The notes: generated by a model not told the origin, from the letters alone. A stretch of 62,586 nucleotides of DNA from Bacillus sp. Marseille-Q3570 (GCF_946151055.1 NZ_CAMGYZ010000022.1:1-62586), one strand, 5' to 3'; counted from the first letter of the stretch, positions 52,034 through 62,465 are shown. Program-made: numbers and translations.

Positions 52034-53143
52034 TTACAGAGCCTTTTCTAACAGTTTAGGCTTCGCAAAAATCATTCGACCGGCAGATGTTTGGAGCACA
52101 CTTGTAACCAGGACATCAATCGTTTTACCGATATAATCACGGCCATCTTCCACGACGATCATTGTGCCATCATCAAGATATCCGACACCTTGATTCTGTT
52201 CCTTCCCGTCTTTGATTACCTGAACATTCAGTTCTTCTCCTGGAAGGACTACTGGTTTGACAGCATTGGCTAGATCATTGATATTCAACACCGGAACACC
52301 CTGGAACTCACATACCTTATTCAGGTTATAATCATTCGTTACGACCATTCCAGAGACTAATTTCCCTAGCTTCACAAGCTTACTATCGACTTCTTGAACG
52401 TCTTCAAAGTCACCTTCGTAAATTTCAACTTTGATAGCAAGTTCTTTTTGGATCCGGTTCAGGATATCGAGACCCCGACGTCCTCTGTTCCTTTTTAAAA
52501 CATCAGAAGAATCCGCGATATGCTGCAATTCTTCAAGGACGAATTGAGGAATGACGATCGGCCCTTCCAAAAATCCTGTCTGACAAACATCTGCTATTCT
52601 ACCGTCAATTATGACACTCGTATCAAGGATTTTCAATATACCGGTGCCGGTAGATTTCGTTTCGATTTCCGCTTCCTTTTTCTTATTCGCAAAACGTGCT
52701 GAAGTAAATACGTTTACTAATTCCTCACGTTTCTTGAAACCGAACTGGAACCCGATATACCCTAACAAAGCAGTGACGAAAAAGCCGATTACATTCACAA
52801 CAATACTCAATTCCATACTGTTCAACGCAAACATGGCTAAATAAGCAACAAACAGACCGAAAATCAAACCGAATGAACCAAAGAGCACATCAGCTACAGG
52901 CGCCTTCATCAAGGATTCCTCAATCCATTGGATGAACCCGACGATATAATCCGCCAACCAGAATGTACTTAAGTAAAAGACTATTGCACCAATGACAGTT
53001 CCCATGTAAGGTGATGTAACGAACCCAGGTAAATCTCCAATATTAATCAAATTATTTAATAATCGTATAAGTTCAGGTACATACAAGTAACCCAGGGTTC
53101 CACCCACGATGATAAAAAACAATTGAACAATTCGCTTTAACAA
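52034..53143 (-). CDS. yacL: PIN/TRAM-domain membrane protein YacL
   Basis: 369 aa. Four N-terminal membrane spans (residues about 6-25, 45-70, 85-107, 113-135) precede a PIN nuclease-like domain (ILDTSVIIDGRIADV, FVLEELQHIADSSD) and a C-terminal TRAM RNA-binding domain (about 290-350). The biochemical role is not established; an RNA-processing or quality-control nuclease at the membrane is inferred. It is constant in Bacillus between disA and ispD. Confidence 0.9.
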   Translation of the reverse strand: MLKRIVQLFFIIVGGTLGYLYVPELIRLLNNLINIGDLPGFVTSPYMGTVIGAIVFYLSTFWLADYIVGFIQWIEESLMKAPVADVLFGSFGLIFGLFVAYLAMFALNSMELSIVVNVIGFFVTALLGYIGFQFGFKKREELVNVFTSARFANKKKEAEIETKSTGTGILKILDTSVIIDGRIADVCQTGFLEGPIVIPQFVLEELQHIADSSDVLKRNRGRRGLDILNRIQKELAIKVEIYEGDFEDVQEVDSKLVKLGKLVSGMVVTNDYNLNKVCEFQGVPVLNINDLANAVKPVVLPGEELNVQVIKDGKEQNQGVGYLDDGTMIVVEDGRDYIGKTIDVLVTSVLQTSAGRMIFAKPKLLEKAL

Positions 53144-53266
53144 AATTGTTCACCTCCTTCTTCTCATTATAGACAGTTCATCAAATTTGAAACCTATTGC
53201 TATCATTTTACATAAAATTACATGAAAAATACAGTCATTTGAACTCGAAATCCTATCAATTTTGTG

Positions 53267-54340
53267 TCAGATATGACGATCAAGAAACAGTTGCTCTTGA
53301 ATTCGCTTCAGACCGTCCTTGATTTTCCGGGCACGTATTTCTCCTATACCCTCTACTTCATCCAACTCTACAATAGAAGCCTTCAATGTATTTTGGAGAT
53401 GTTCGAAATGATGGACGAGATTTTCAATGATAAGGGACGGTAATCTCGGTATTTTATGGAGAATACGATAGCCTCTTGGTTTGACAGGCTCCTCATATAT
53501 ATTCGCTGAGGGGAGGTAGCCTAATAGCCGCACAATTGCATTTTCTTCTAATAATTCTTCGCTGGATAGTTTTTTCAGTTCATTCAAGGTCCGATATGGA
53601 TCCACTTTGGCATCTCGAGCATAATCTTTCACAATAAGGGCGGCTTCCGATTCGATATTGGATACGAGTTCCTCCATCTGCATGCTGATCAAGCGTCCCT
53701 CAGATCCGAGTTCGTTTACATACTTGATGATTTCGTTCCGGATACGGAGTACCATTTCGATCCGATGAATGACTTGAGAAACCTCCTGGAAGGTAACCAA
53801 TTCTTCAAACTCGAGCGCCCCAAGGTCAGTCAGACTCTGATCAAGGACAGATTTATATTTTTCCAGAGTCTGTAACGCTTGATTGGCTTTTGTCAGAATA
53901 ACACCGATATCCTGTAAGGAATAACGGATATTCCCTTGATACAACGTGATGACATTCCTTCTCTGTGAAATGGAAACCACTAAATTTCCGGTTTGCTTGG
54001 CAACACGTTCTGCAGTACGGTGCCGGATCCCGGTTTCTTTTGAAGGAATCGATGTATCCGGTATAAGTTGAGTATTCGCAAATAAGATTCGATTTCCTTC
54101 ATCATTTAGAATAATTGCGCCATCCATTTTCGCCAATTCGTATAAATAAGCTGGAGAGAATCGGCAATTGATTGAAAAACCGCCATCGACAAGCTTCTGG
54201 ACCTTGTCATTGAAGCCGACGACGATCAATCCCCCGGTTTTCGCCCGTAGAACGTTATCGATTCCATCACGTAAAGGTGTTCCAGGTGCTATATATTGAA
54301 GCATTTTACTTACAATCAGTTCTTTCATGGTAACGTCCAT
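53267..54340 (-). CDS. disA: DNA integrity scanning diadenylate cyclase DisA
   Basis: 357 aa c-di-AMP synthase and DNA-scanning protein. The DAC domain has the catalytic DGAIIL and [14 protein letters not shown] motifs, a helical spine follows, and the C-terminal helix-hairpin-helix part contains [24 protein letters not shown] lies 7 nt before the ATG. It follows radA by 3 bp; RadA regulates DisA in B. subtilis. Confidence 0.97.
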   Translation of the reverse strand: MDVTMKELIVSKMLQYIAPGTPLRDGIDNVLRAKTGGLIVVGFNDKVQKLVDGGFSINCRFSPAYLYELAKMDGAIILNDEGNRILFANTQLIPDTSIPSKETGIRHRTAERVAKQTGNLVVSISQRRNVITLYQGNIRYSLQDIGVILTKANQALQTLEKYKSVLDQSLTDLGALEFEELVTFQEVSQVIHRIEMVLRIRNEIIKYVNELGSEGRLISMQMEELVSNIESEAALIVKDYARDAKVDPYRTLNELKKLSSEELLEENAIVRLLGYLPSANIYEEPVKPRGYRILHKIPRLPSLIIENLVHHFEHLQNTLKASIVELDEVEGIGEIRARKIKDGLKRIQEQLFLDRHI

Positions 54341-54343
54341 GCA

Positions 54344-55714
54344 TCATCCTCCTAATGTGTGACGTAGCGTATCTTGAACAGATGATACACCGACAACTTC
54401 TATTCCTTCAGGGACCGTCCATCCTCCTATATTTTTCTCAGGCAGGATGACACGTTTGAACCCTAGCTTTGCAACCTCGTGGACACGTTGTTCAACACGT
54501 GAGACACGTCGCACTTCCCCCGTCAAACCGATTTCGCCTATGTACACATCGGTAGGTTTAGTAGGTTTGTCTTTAAAACTGGACGCGATGCTCACTGCAA
54601 TTGCGAGGTCCACCGCGGGTTCATCCAATCGGACACCTCCAGCAACATTGACATATGCATCCTGATTCTGCATCAATAAGCCTACTCGTTTTTCAAGGAC
54701 TGCCATCAAAAGGGAAACTTTGTTATGATCGATCCCGCTCCCCATCCGGCGCGGATTACCAAAGCTAGTCGGTGATACTAATGCCTGTATTTCTACGAGA
54801 ACGGGTCGTGTTCCTTCCATGGAAGCGACAATAGCAGAACCAGCTGCACCGTCCGAACGTTCTTCTAAAAAGACTTCAGAGGGGTTCTCGACTTCATCCA
54901 ATCCTGCTTCCTTCATTTCAAAAACACCGATTTCATTTGTAGATCCAAAACGGTTCTTTACAGCACGTAATATCCGATACGTATGATGTCTCTCTCCTTC
55001 AAAATAAAGAACAGCATCTACCATATGTTCAAGCAGGCGAGGGCCTGCGATTGATCCTTCTTTAGTAACGTGTCCTACAATAAACGTTGCAATTCCATTC
55101 GTTTTCGAAATCCTCATGAATTGGGAGGTACATTCCCTCACTTGTGAAACACTGCCTGGTGCAGAGGTGATTTCAGCTCTGAAAACAGTCTGGATTGAAT
55201 CGATGATCAATAAGCTCGGTTTGATTTCTTCAATCGCTTTTTCGATCAGATCCATATCTGTTTCAGCATGTACATAAAGGTTATCGTGATTGATTCCGAG
55301 TCTTTGTGCCCTCAATTTTGTCTGTTTGATCGATTCTTCTCCCGATATATACAAGACGGTATGGTTGTATTGAGCTAGTTTCGCAGATGTCTGCAGCAAG
55401 AGCGTCGATTTCCCGATACCGGGATCACCGCCGACCAAAACAAGCGATCCTGGGACAATCCCACCACCCAGCACTCGGTTCAATTCTTTGATCTGCGTAT
55501 TGATCCTAGGTTCTTTTTCACTTTTTATTTTAGTGATCGGAGCGGGCTTCTTACTGGATCCTCCGGTTTGAAAGGATCTGCGGTGTCCTTTTTCAGGTTG
55601 GGTGATTTCTTCCACCATCGTATTCCACTGTCCACATCCAGGACATTTTCCCATCCACTTTGGAGAATCATACCCGCAATCCGAGCATAAGAAACTTGTT
55701 TTTCTCTTTGCCAT
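54344..55714 (-). CDS. radA: DNA repair protein RadA (Sms)
   Basis: 456 aa helicase-like RecA-family protein for branch migration. The N-terminal zinc finger is [18 protein letters not shown], Walker A is [10 protein letters not shown], the RadA-specific motif is [16 protein letters not shown], and a C-terminal Lon-protease-like domain includes AVEKR-type and [13 protein letters not shown]-like parts ([15 protein letters not shown]). It leads the radA-disA pair. Confidence 0.97.
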   Translation of the reverse strand: MAKRKTSFLCSDCGYDSPKWMGKCPGCGQWNTMVEEITQPEKGHRRSFQTGGSSKKPAPITKIKSEKEPRINTQIKELNRVLGGGIVPGSLVLVGGDPGIGKSTLLLQTSAKLAQYNHTVLYISGEESIKQTKLRAQRLGINHDNLYVHAETDMDLIEKAIEEIKPSLLIIDSIQTVFRAEITSAPGSVSQVRECTSQFMRISKTNGIATFIVGHVTKEGSIAGPRLLEHMVDAVLYFEGERHHTYRILRAVKNRFGSTNEIGVFEMKEAGLDEVENPSEVFLEERSDGAAGSAIVASMEGTRPVLVEIQALVSPTSFGNPRRMGSGIDHNKVSLLMAVLEKRVGLLMQNQDAYVNVAGGVRLDEPAVDLAIAVSIASSFKDKPTKPTDVYIGEIGLTGEVRRVSRVEQRVHEVAKLGFKRVILPEKNIGGWTVPEGIEVVGVSSVQDTLRHTLGG

Positions 55715-55749
55715 CTATATTTTCCCCATTTCCCAAACGGTTTCCAATT

Positions 55750-55855
55750 CTATATTTGTTACATTTGAAGAAAGTATAAATACTTTTTCAATATTAGGGC
55801 GACTAAGGCTCAGCCTGCGTTAAGGCTTTGCAAAGCCCATGTTTTCTTTAATGCC
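55750..55855. repeat. Copy of the dispersed GAAGAAAGT/AAGGCTCAGC repeat
   Basis: TTACATTTGAAGAAAGTA is followed by a complementary ACTTT...TTCAA arm, then CGACTAAGGCTCAGCCTGCG and AAGGCTTTGCAAAGCC. Related copies are at 61570-61670 (inverted) and 2843-2895 (short). It lies in the 352-bp clpC to radA gap, whose remainder (55860-56010) I could not assign; the radA promoter must be there. Confidence 0.65.
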
Positions 55856-56014
55856 ATCATATCATAAACGGGTTTGGGAACTCTTCTTTTATACATTGTA
55901 TTCATAAGTTCTCATCATATGGGTAATTATGGGTATTTGATGAAAAACCGTCCAAAAAATAGTGTTAAATCTTCCAATATTTTCGTGAATTCCAATCCCT
56001 TTCACTCATAAAAC

Positions 56015-56049
56015 AAAAAGCTCCATCAGCTTTATGAGCTGATGGAGCT
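56015..56049 (-). terminator. Terminator of ctsR-mcsA-mcsB-clpC
   Basis: On the minus strand a perfect 13-bp stem AGCTCCATCAGCT with AGCTGATGGAGCT (5-nt loop) is followed by five T, starting about 18 bp after the clpC stop. Confidence 0.95.
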
Positions 56050-56066
56050 TGGTAGTTCCCTTTAAA

Positions 56067-58499
56067 TCACGTGCCGGCGCCGACAGTATTGACGGTGAAG
56101 TCGTTGTTTTCCACGTCGATCCGTACTGTCTGTCCTTTGGCGATTGTACCTCTAAGCAGCTCTTCAGATAGTCGGTCTTCGATTCTACGTTGCAAGGCAC
56201 GGCGTAATGGACGTGCACCATAATCCGGATCATAGCCTTCTTCAGCGATCTTCTCAAGTGCAGCCTCAGTCATTTCAATATCAATACCTTGTTCAGCAAG
56301 ACGTTTCTGAAGCTGATTCGACATCAAACCGATGATGTGTTTGAGGTGTTCTTTTTCAAGTGTATGGAACACAATCGTTTCATCAATACGGTTCAAAAAC
56401 TCTGGCCGGAACGCTTTTTTCATTTCGTCCATTACCTTGGTTTTCATATTTTCATAAGCCTGATCTTCCGATTGGGTCGTGAAGCCCATGTGTTTATTGC
56501 GTTTCAATGTATTTGCTCCGACATTGGAAGTCATGATGACAACCGTGTTACGGAAGTCGACAGTACGCCCTTTCGAATCAGTCAGGCGACCATCTTCAAG
56601 TACTTGAAGCAAAATGTTGAACACTTCAGGATGGGCCTTTTCGATTTCATCCAACAGGACAACAGAGTATGGGTTACGGCGTACTTTTTCAGTCAGCTGT
56701 CCGCCTTCCTCATGACCGACATATCCTGGAGGTGAACCGACGAGACGGCTTGTCGTATGCTTTTCCATATACTCGGACATATCAATTCTGATCGTCGCAT
56801 CTTCATCTCCGAATAATGCTTCGGCTAGTGCACGGGCAAGCTCCGTCTTACCAACACCAGTCGGTCCAAGGAATATGAATGAACCGATCGGACGTTTTGG
56901 ATCCTTCAATCCAGCACGGGCGCGGCGGATCGCTTTGGATATCGCTTTGACGGCTTCTTCTTGACCGATCACCCGGTTATGCAGGATATCCTCCATATTG
57001 AGCAACCGTTCTGTTTCTTCTTGCTTAAGCTTGGAGACGGGTACTCCAGTCCAATTAGACACTACAAGGGCGATATCTTCTGGAGTCACTTCTGTATTTT
57101 CTTGACCTTGCTTCTCTTTCCACGTATTCTTCGTCGTCTCTAGCTCTTCACGCAATTTTTGTTCTGAATCCCGTAGCGAAGCAGCTTTTTCGAATTCTTG
57201 ACTCTGAACCGCAGCATCCTTCTCTTTGCGGACACTTTCGAGCCTTTGTTCGAGCTCTTTCAAGTTTGGAGGTGCTGTATAAGAACGGAGACGTACTTTT
57301 GAAGCTGCCTCATCGATCAGGTCGATCGCTTTATCTGGTAAGAAACGATCGGAAATGTAACGGTCTGATAATTTTACCGCCGCATCAATTGCATCGTCCG
57401 TGATTGTGACACGATGGTGGGCTTCATATCGGTCTCGCAATCCTTTTAGAATCTGAACGGATTCGTCATTAGTCGGCTCATTGACACGGATTGGTTGGAA
57501 ACGTCTTTCTAGAGCCGCGTCCTTCTCAATATATTTTCTATATTCATCTAATGTCGTTGCACCGATACATTGCAGCTCACCGCGGGCAAGAGCAGGTTTC
57601 AGAATGTTCGAAGCATCGATTGCACCTTCTGCGCCTCCGGCACCGATCAATGTGTGGAGCTCATCGATGAACAAGATAATGTTTCCAGCCTGGCGGATCT
57701 CATCCATTACTTTTTTCAATCGATCTTCAAATTCACCACGGTATTTCGTTCCAGCGACGACCGTCCCCATATCAAGTGTCATGACGCGTTTATCTCTCAA
57801 TGTCTCCGGTACTTCATTATTGATGATTTGCTGTGCGAGCCCTTCTGCAATCGCTGTTTTACCGACACCTGGCTCCCCGATCAGAACCGGGTTGTTTTTC
57901 GTACGACGGCTCAACACTTCGATGACACGTTCAATCTCTTTACTGCGGCCGATGACTGGATCCAGACTGCCATCACGAGCTACGGCTGTGAGATCTCTTG
58001 CCAGACTATCAAGTGTTGGTGTATTTGCATTGACTGAAGAGCCGCCTGATGACGAGGAAGATTCGTTGCTTCCTAACAATTGCAGAACCTGTTGACGTGC
58101 TTTATTCAGGCTTACCCCGAGGTTGTTCAGTACTCGAGCTGCAACGCCTTCTCCTTCACGGATCAAACCTAGCAATATATGTTCAGTCCCAACATAAGAG
58201 TGACCAAGTTTACGAGCTTCATCCATCGATAATTCAATGACTTTCTTGGCTCTTGGTGTATAGTGGATCGTTTGGACGGACTCCTGTCCTTTGCCAATCA
58301 GTGTTTCGACTTCTTTTTGAATTTTTTCAGGACTTAATCCTAGAACAGAAAGTGCTTTTGCTGCTATACCTTCACCTTCACGAACCAAACCAAGCAGAAT
58401 ATGCTCAGTTCCAACATTGTTATGCCCTAGGCGGATCGCTTCCTCTTGTGCAAGAGCGAGGACTTTTTGCGCTCTTTCCGTAAATCGACCAAACATCAT
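56067..58499 (-). CDS. clpC: ATP-dependent Clp protease ATPase subunit ClpC
   Basis: 810 aa Hsp100 unfoldase working with ClpP and adaptors. Two N-terminal repeats ([17 protein letters not shown] and [13 protein letters not shown]), the first AAA+ domain ([17 protein letters not shown]), a UVR-containing middle domain, and the second AAA+ domain ([19 protein letters not shown]) are complete. The ClpP-contact loop reads MGF where B. subtilis has VGF. GGAAGGTG sits before the ATG at 58499; an ATG three codons earlier is less likely. Last gene of the CtsR operon. Confidence 0.97.
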   Translation of the reverse strand: MMFGRFTERAQKVLALAQEEAIRLGHNNVGTEHILLGLVREGEGIAAKALSVLGLSPEKIQKEVETLIGKGQESVQTIHYTPRAKKVIELSMDEARKLGHSYVGTEHILLGLIREGEGVAARVLNNLGVSLNKARQQVLQLLGSNESSSSSGGSSVNANTPTLDSLARDLTAVARDGSLDPVIGRSKEIERVIEVLSRRTKNNPVLIGEPGVGKTAIAEGLAQQIINNEVPETLRDKRVMTLDMGTVVAGTKYRGEFEDRLKKVMDEIRQAGNIILFIDELHTLIGAGGAEGAIDASNILKPALARGELQCIGATTLDEYRKYIEKDAALERRFQPIRVNEPTNDESVQILKGLRDRYEAHHRVTITDDAIDAAVKLSDRYISDRFLPDKAIDLIDEAASKVRLRSYTAPPNLKELEQRLESVRKEKDAAVQSQEFEKAASLRDSEQKLREELETTKNTWKEKQGQENTEVTPEDIALVVSNWTGVPVSKLKQEETERLLNMEDILHNRVIGQEEAVKAISKAIRRARAGLKDPKRPIGSFIFLGPTGVGKTELARALAEALFGDEDATIRIDMSEYMEKHTTSRLVGSPPGYVGHEEGGQLTEKVRRNPYSVVLLDEIEKAHPEVFNILLQVLEDGRLTDSKGRTVDFRNTVVIMTSNVGANTLKRNKHMGFTTQSEDQAYENMKTKVMDEMKKAFRPEFLNRIDETIVFHTLEKEHLKHIIGLMSNQLQKRLAEQGIDIEMTEAALEKIAEEGYDPDYGARPLRRALQRRIEDRLSEELLRGTIAKGQTVRIDVENNDFTVNTVGAGT

Positions 58500-58512
58500 C
58501 TTGATCACCTTC

Positions 58513-59586
58513 CTATTCGTTGTTCTTTTCTAATTTCAATCTCTCACGTATCAACGTTGCTCGGCGGATGTCCCTTTCATCAGGGGTCAACGTCTCGCCT
58601 GCGTATTGTTGTAAAAAACCTGGTTGAGTGAGTATCATAAGTTCATTCAATATTGTGTGTGAAATACCTTCTATCAATTTCAAATCGATTCCAAGCCGTA
58701 CATCCGATAAACATTTAGAGGCCTCTTTAGATTGTATGATCCGACTGTTTGCAAGGGTACCGAGTGACCGGTAAACCCGATCCTCTAATTGTAATTTCGA
58801 GGTCTCAAGCAAATGTTTTCTGGCGGATCGCTCCTCTTCTATCAGCTGGATGACGACTCCTCTTAAATCTTCTACAATATCCTGTTCAGATTTACCCAAT
58901 GTCATTTGATTTGAAACTTGAAACACATTTCCTTGTGCTTCGCTGCCTTCTCCGTAAATTCCTCTGACCACCAGACCTAACTGGTTGATCGCGGGGACGA
59001 TACGCTGAATTTTCTGTGTTAAAACAAGAGCTGGCAAGTGCATCATGACCGAGGCTCTCATTCCTGTCCCGACATTCGTCGGGCAACTTGTAAGATACCC
59101 GTGTTGTTCATCAAACGCATAAGTCAGCCTTTCCTCGAACCAATCGTCTATACCGCTTGCTAAAGTCAACGCTTCAATCAGTTGAAAGCCCGGAAAAAGG
59201 CACTGGATCCGTATATGGTCTTCTTCATTGATCATGATGCTTACATTTTCTTCATCACTCATCAACACTCCCGAATGCTTCGGTTCTTCTGTAAGGTTCG
59301 GACTGACTAAATGTTTTTCTACTAAAACCCTTTTTTCAATCGGTTTCAAATCATCTATATCGATATACGACAAGACACCTACATTACCATATGTTTCGTT
59401 CTGATAATGTTTTCGGATTTGTTGATTTACTTCATCCGACTGCTGATCGTCCGAAATAATTGGAAAAACATGATTTTCAAGGTTCCTTGCTAACCGGATC
59501 CGACTGCTTAAGACAATATCCGAATCAGGACCTTCTTTTTTCATCCAAGGGCTAATCGCTTCACTGATAAATTTTTTAAGAGACAT
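58513..59586 (-). CDS. mcsB: Protein-arginine kinase McsB
   Basis: 357 aa kinase of the phosphagen-kinase fold that tags proteins with phosphoarginine for ClpCP degradation. [33 protein letters not shown] and [20 protein letters not shown] are the nucleotide and substrate motifs. It needs McsA as activator, encoded 3 bp upstream, and also inactivates CtsR under stress in B. subtilis. Confidence 0.97.
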   Translation of the reverse strand: MSLKKFISEAISPWMKKEGPDSDIVLSSRIRLARNLENHVFPIISDDQQSDEVNQQIRKHYQNETYGNVGVLSYIDIDDLKPIEKRVLVEKHLVSPNLTEEPKHSGVLMSDEENVSIMINEEDHIRIQCLFPGFQLIEALTLASGIDDWFEERLTYAFDEQHGYLTSCPTNVGTGMRASVMMHLPALVLTQKIQRIVPAINQLGLVVRGIYGEGSEAQGNVFQVSNQMTLGKSEQDIVEDLRGVVIQLIEEERSARKHLLETSKLQLEDRVYRSLGTLANSRIIQSKEASKCLSDVRLGIDLKLIEGISHTILNELMILTQPGFLQQYAGETLTPDERDIRRATLIRERLKLEKNNE

Positions 59587-59589
59587 CGA

Positions 59590-60111
59590 TCAGCTCCCCC
59601 CCTTGAACCGTTTTTCCTTCATTCGAATCTCGTCTCTTATTTTAGCAGCTTCTTCAAATTCTTCTTGGGTGATAAGCTGTTGCAGTTGCTGCTTAAGTTG
59701 GTCGATTTTTTTACGTTCGATCAGATCATTACCGATTCGTTTTGGAATTTTTCCAGTATGGCTTGTGTTTCCACCGTGGATACGCTTAAACATCGAGGTC
59801 AATTTCGAATCGAACGTTTTGTAGCAATTCGTACAGCCGAACCGGCCGATCTTCGCAAACTCGGCGTAACTCAAGCCGCATTGCGGGCATTGCGTGACTT
59901 GTTTTTCCGGTTGAGAATTAGCGGCATTACCTATATCGAAGTTAAGAATCCCTGATAAAAGGTTGTGAATTGAAAACGAATTCGATCCTGGTATTAAATC
60001 CCCTTTATCCTTTGCACATTGTTCACAAATATGAAATTCATTCTTTTTCCCATTGATGATTTTCGTGAAGTGCAAAGTTGCTGGCCGTTGTTGGCATTCT
60101 TGACAGTACAC
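59590..60111 (-). CDS. mcsA: McsB activator McsA (UVR domain, zinc)
   Basis: 173 aa. Four CxxC pairs (CQEC, CEQC, CPQC, CTNC; first two in residues 1-35, others in 75-100) bind zinc, and a C-terminal UVR segment (about 132-170, EEFEEAAKIRDEIRMKE) follows. McsA activates McsB and helps release CtsR. It lies between ctsR and mcsB in the normal order. Confidence 0.96.
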   Translation of the reverse strand: MYCQECQQRPATLHFTKIINGKKNEFHICEQCAKDKGDLIPGSNSFSIHNLLSGILNFDIGNAANSQPEKQVTQCPQCGLSYAEFAKIGRFGCTNCYKTFDSKLTSMFKRIHGGNTSHTGKIPKRIGNDLIERKKIDQLKQQLQQLITQEEFEEAAKIRDEIRMKEKRFKGGS

Positions 60112-60125
60112 GCCTTACACTCCCC

Positions 60126-60590
60126 TCAATCTTTATATTTCAAGCTTTGTATCATTGCTCGTAACAGATTTGCACGCAGTTCATCACGATAAGGCAATAC
60201 GATATTGATTGTGGAGCGATCAATTACACTTTTCATCAGCCTTGCTTCTTTCCTCGTTATAATTCTTTCTTCAAATAGCCTGTAGATGATGTTTTCACTA
60301 GCAGCTTGGCTGATTCGCGTGTTGATCATTTTGAGGATTTCATCAAGTAAAATGGTCGAACTATCTGTTTCTACTTTAATAATCCGAATATATCCTCCTC
60401 CTCCTCTTTTACTTTCCACAATAAAGCCTTTTTCAATCGTAAACCTTGTGTTGATGACATAATTGATTTGTGAGGGGACACATTGAAATTTCTCAGCAAT
60501 TTCACTTCGTTTGATTTCAATTGCTTTTTTATGGCTTTCTTTAATGATTTCCTTCAAATGTGCTTCGATAATATCAGAAATGTTTTTCAT
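60126..60590 (-). CDS. ctsR: Class III stress repressor CtsR
   Basis: 154 aa winged-helix repressor. The DNA-binding part contains EIAEKFQCVPSQINYVINTRF and the wing SKRGGGGYIRI, whose glycine loop is the heat sensor in CtsR. The C-terminal helical half takes part in dimerisation and McsB contact. It is the first gene of the operon and represses it through the operator just upstream. Confidence 0.97.
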   Translation of the reverse strand: MKNISDIIEAHLKEIIKESHKKAIEIKRSEIAEKFQCVPSQINYVINTRFTIEKGFIVESKRGGGGYIRIIKVETDSSTILLDEILKMINTRISQAASENIIYRLFEERIITRKEARLMKSVIDRSTINIVLPYRDELRANLLRAMIQSLKYKD

Positions 60591-60618
60591 CCCATCGTTG
60601 CCCCTCCTACTATCTGAC

Positions 60619-60644
60619 TTTGACTTTCTTTGACTATAATTATA
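60619..60644 (-). promoter_or_regulatory. CtsR operator and -10 region of the ctsR promoter
   Basis: On the minus strand AGTCAAA-3 nt-AGTCAAA (60619-60625 and 60629-60635) matches the CtsR heptad repeat, with a third partial AGTCAGA after it. The -10 box TATAAT is at 60639-60644 and a -35-like TTGCAA at 60661-60666 (16 bp spacing). The operator overlaps the transcription start. Confidence 0.92.
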
Positions 60645-60672
60645 AACATTTGCACGAAAGTTGCAAATGTTT
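60644..60672. promoter_or_regulatory. Perfect 11-bp inverted repeat over the ctsR promoter
   Basis: AAACATTTGCA (60644-60654) and its exact complement (60662-60672) are separated by 7 bp and cover the -35 box and spacer of the ctsR promoter. It is not CIRCE (HrcA) nor a CtsR heptad. It could be a second operator, or a weak terminator for the upstream mgtC-like gene, though no T run follows. Confidence 0.7.
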
Positions 60673-60717
60673 TGATGTCTACATTATAGACAGACTTTGA
60701 GGTGAATAAACTATTTT

Positions 60718-61434
60718 TTACTCTGTTGCAAACACTTTATGAACAAACTCGATGGATTGTATCTTGTCATATAATTCCGGTAGTGTTTTTTGGTTCGATA
60801 ACTGGATTTTGAATGTATATTTTATAAGGGGAATCGAAGCATCATTCGGATAATCATCCACTGATAAACTTAAAATCGGGGTTTTCAATGCTTCTAATTC
60901 ATTTACGATTCTGGATAGGGACACCTCTTTATTCTCAACAATGACTGTAACATGGTGATACCGCTGTTTCCTTAGATATAAATCCTCGAACTTGTTCAGG
61001 AACAATAAACTCAAAATCATGATGAATGTTGTAAAAATAGCTTCATAATACATCCCGATCCCTACCACAAGACCAATTCCTGCCACAAGCCAGATCGATG
61101 CTGCTGTAGTCAGTCCTTTGACTGTGACACCATGCACTAGAATCGTTCCTGCTCCTAAAAATCCGATCCCGCTAACAACATAAGCTGGTAGACGTGATGG
61201 GTCAAATCCCTGGACACGCTCATGGGAATTTAAAAAATCCTCAAACCCGAACATTGATAAAATCATCATCAAACAAGCACCGACACCGACCAATAAGTGA
61301 GTACGGAACCCAGCGGGATGTCGTTTGAATTCACGCTCAATACCGACTAATCCACACAATAAAGCAGCTAACAAAAGCCGGATAGTGATCGTTGCTGTTT
61401 CGTCTGTCCACCAATCGAACAAATCAAATTCCAT
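60718..61434 (-). CDS. MgtC/SapB-family membrane protein
   Basis: 238 aa. Membrane segments lie at about residues 15-30, 43-62, 85-105 and 108-140. The family core is LLCGLVGIEREFKRHPAGFRTHLLVGVG (in part) with ARLP-like DPSRLPAYVVSGIGFLGAG, and a soluble C-terminal ACT-like region starts near 160. The family includes virulence-linked MgtC and Mg-starvation proteins; transport has not been shown. ATG at 61434 has GGGGAG 6 nt upstream. It sits between the rRNA operon and ctsR, where B. subtilis has no such gene. Confidence 0.9.
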   Translation of the reverse strand: MEFDLFDWWTDETATITIRLLLAALLCGLVGIEREFKRHPAGFRTHLLVGVGACLMMILSMFGFEDFLNSHERVQGFDPSRLPAYVVSGIGFLGAGTILVHGVTVKGLTTAASIWLVAGIGLVVGIGMYYEAIFTTFIMILSLLFLNKFEDLYLRKQRYHHVTVIVENKEVSLSRIVNELEALKTPILSLSVDDYPNDASIPLIKYTFKIQLSNQKTLPELYDKIQSIEFVHKVFATE

Positions 61435-61569
61435 GTACATCTCCCCTATAAGTACGATAGTATAATGCCCTCACTATTAAATCGTATGGTATATAGTAAT
61501 CAATTATAGGCTAACAGCTATAAAAGGTGAAATAAAAATGATTATCGTGATTGAGCCAAGTGCTTGTGG

Positions 61570-61670
61570 GTGCTTTTAAAGGAAACTTTGAAAAGCCAAG
61601 CCTTTGGCGGAGCTGAGCCTTTGTTGCGCTTATACTGAAGAAAGTTTTTTTATACTTTCTTCAAGTGTAA
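61570..61670. repeat. Inverted copy of the dispersed GAAGAAAGT repeat
   Basis: In minus-strand sense this reads TTGAAGAAAGT, a spacer, ACTTTCTTCA, then CAACAAAGGCTCAGCTCCGC and AAAGGCTTGGCTTTTC. It is the most complete of three copies (others at 55750-55855 and 2843-2895). A GAAGAAAGT/ACTTTCTTC hairpin of 9 bp is visible at about 61637-61664. Confidence 0.65.
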
Positions 61671-61936
61671 ATAATGCGGTTGATTTCTTCGGGATCCATC
61701 CCCTTTCCACGGGCAAACGAAAAGCGGAACCGACCCTATACGGTCTTTAACGGTCAAAATAGTTCTGTCCTGTACGTCAAAATGTTATATCTGTTCTATG
61801 ACGGTACGGATTAGCCTCTTGCCGTCCGTCAAATTACGATCTTTGTACTTTGAGTACGAATTTAACTGTATAAGCCCCTCATTTTTTGTATACCCGGCAC
61901 ACTTGTATTACTCTAAGGGACCTCAACATCCTTTCT
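61671..61936. other. Intergenic stretch without a recognisable gene
   Basis: No credible frame. There are three loosely related GTCAAAAT-like segments (61753, 61776, 61828) in a GACGGTACGG-rich context, and an AAAAGCGGAA element resembling one at about 42258-42275 next to R2. I could not assign a function. Confidence 0.5.
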
Positions 61937-62400
61937 GAGTACATCAAATCCGTTTTTTCTCCTTTTCATGTATTCAGAAGGGCTCTCTGAATTCATCAAA
62001 TCCGGTTTTTCTCCTTTTCATGTATTCAGAACGGCTCTCTGAGTACATCAAATCCGGTTTTTCTCCTTTTCATGTATTCGGAACGGCTTCCTGAGTACAT
62101 CAATTTCGGTTTTTCTCTTTTTCATGTATTCAGAACGGCTCTCTGAGTACATCAAATCCGGTTTTTCTCCTTTTCATGTATTCAGAACGGCTCTCTGAGT
62201 ACATCAAATCCGGTTTTTCTCCTTTTCATGTATTCGGAACGGCTCTCTGAGTACATCAAATCCGGTTTTTCTCCTTTTCATGTATTCAGAACGGCTCTCT
62301 GTGTACATCAAATCCGGTTTTTCTTTTTCATGTATTCAGAACGGCTCTCTGAGTACATCATACTGGCTTTCTTGTACTTTCATGTACTCAATACCTTCCT
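61937..62400. repeat. Nine-copy 52-bp palindromic tandem repeat array
   Basis: Units beginning GAGTACATCA (one GAATTCATCA, one GTGTACATCA) start at 61937, 61989, 62041, 62093, 62145, 62197, 62249, 62301 and 62351: seven exact 52-bp steps and one of 50 bp. The last copy is degenerate. At each junction ATGTATTCAGA pairs with TCTGAGTACAT (11 bp, one wobble) across 7 nt, so the array can form a row of hairpins. It lies downstream of the 5S terminator. Confidence 0.95.
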
Positions 62401-62431
62401 TCTCTGAGTTCTTCATTTCTTCCTCAAACAC

Positions 62432-62460
62432 AAAAAAGAACAGCTTTACAGCTGCTCTCT
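62432..62460 (-). terminator. Terminator of the rRNA operon
   Basis: On the minus strand GAGCAGCT pairs with AGCTGTTC (one G-U, 4-nt loop) followed by six T, directly after the 5S 3' end. Confidence 0.9.
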
Positions 62461-62465
62461 TAGTT

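Noticed and set aside
57481-58095. Long plus-strand frame antisense to clpC
   Set aside because: Codon-shadow of clpC with no ribosome site; the minus-strand protein is fully conserved.
61937-62400. Possible CRISPR array
   Set aside because: Whole 52-bp units are conserved with no unique spacers, and no cas genes are present; it is a tandem satellite-type array.
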